The translations under genes were made by a program, and so were the position numbers. Shown here piece by piece: positions 6,978-7,129 of a stretch of DNA of 7,129 nt. Origin of the DNA: Promicromonosporaceae bacterium. Its GTDB lineage: Bacteria > Actinomycetota > Actinomycetes > Actinomycetales > Cellulomonadaceae. The notes under the pieces are model-generated. The model saw nothing but the letters and a program-made list of their open reading frames with translations. It made no database searches and was not told the DNA's origin. Position 1 is the stretch's first letter. The number at the start of each line of letters is the position of its first letter. The stretch is from positions 1 through 7,129 of the forward strand of contig WQZL01000131.1 of the NCBI GenBank assembly GCA_009780755.1. Reading direction: 5' to 3'.

Positions 6978-7129
6978 GTGCCCGAGGCAGATGAGGTACG
7001 GCTCACCGCGAACCGGCTCGGGCTGGCTCTGGTTGGGCTGCCGCTGGTGCGAGCAGAGTTGCGCTGGCCGTCGGTGGCGGGGGTAAATCTGGTGGGGGCC
7101 GCCGTTATCGAGTCGGTGTCGTATGGCAA
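6978..7129 (+). CDS. nei: DNA glycosylase/AP lyase of the Nei/Fpg family, N-terminal part only
   Basis: Enzymes of this family excise oxidised bases and cut the abasic site, using the N-terminal proline exposed after Met removal as nucleophile and the next Glu as a catalytic residue. Only 50 codons are present. They begin M-P-E-A-D-E-V, keeping catalytic Pro2, Glu3 and Asp5, and continue with ANRLGLALVGLPLVRAELRWP, which fits the start of actinobacterial Nei2-type proteins (MPEGDTV...ARRL...L.G..L.R...R.P). The last partial codon (AA) follows a Gly, where the family has a conserved GK lysine. Residue 4 is Ala where the family nearly always has Gly. The GTG start lies 3 bases after the lhr stop, so the genes are coupled; lhr-nei is also an adjacent pair in mycobacteria. 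Whether it is endonuclease VIII or Fpg-like in specificity cannot be told from this fragment, and the gene is cut by the window edge. Confidence 0.85.
   Translation, partial: MPEADEVRLTANRLGLALVGLPLVRAELRWPSVAGVNLVGAAVIESVSYG

Noticed and set aside
1..7129. CRISPR arrays, insertion sequences, tRNA or rRNA genes, phage or defence systems
   Set aside because: No spaced repeats, transposase-like frames, RNA-gene landmarks or defence domains were seen; the window is chromosomal housekeeping repair.

Overview
The window reads as one forward-strand DNA-repair locus from a high-GC actinobacterium. The support is the GC-rich, G/C-ending codon use, an actinobacterial-type LexA box, two RecA-NDp (PafBC-type) promoter matches that are an actinobacterial hallmark, a RecA close to mycobacterial/Streptomyces forms, and a full-length Lhr of the mycobacterial kind. 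The genus cannot be fixed from this sequence.

Layout: 1-190 is the recA control region, with no protein gene I can support. It holds a LexA box (23-38) embedded in a larger palindrome, a possible LexA-governed promoter around it, and, closer to the gene, a second promoter of the LexA-independent RecA-NDp type (104-126). recA (191-1273) is followed after 5 bases by recX (1279-1860), its usual modulator. The 116 bases between recX and the next gene contain no terminator I can see, but carry a strong RecA-NDp match (1947-1969) placed so that transcription would begin at or next to the ATG of lhr. lhr (1977-6974) encodes a very large DNA helicase with the Lhr core plus the long C-terminal extension. 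Three bases after it a GTG opens the first 50 codons of a Nei/Fpg-family DNA glycosylase (6978 to the window end).

How it fits together: recombinase (RecA), its regulator (RecX), a 3'-to-5' translocase/helicase (Lhr) and a base-excision glycosylase (Nei) lie in one co-directional block. Both transcription entry points carry DNA-damage promoter signatures: recA looks doubly controlled (LexA plus PafBC), lhr-nei looks PafBC-type only. In mycobacteria recA-recX and lhr-nei are two separate loci; here they are joined. The genes are known families. The points worth a second look are the shared promoter grammar, the probable leaderless start of lhr, a possible leaderless upstream ORF overlapping the recA start, and sequence oddities in Lhr and Nei.
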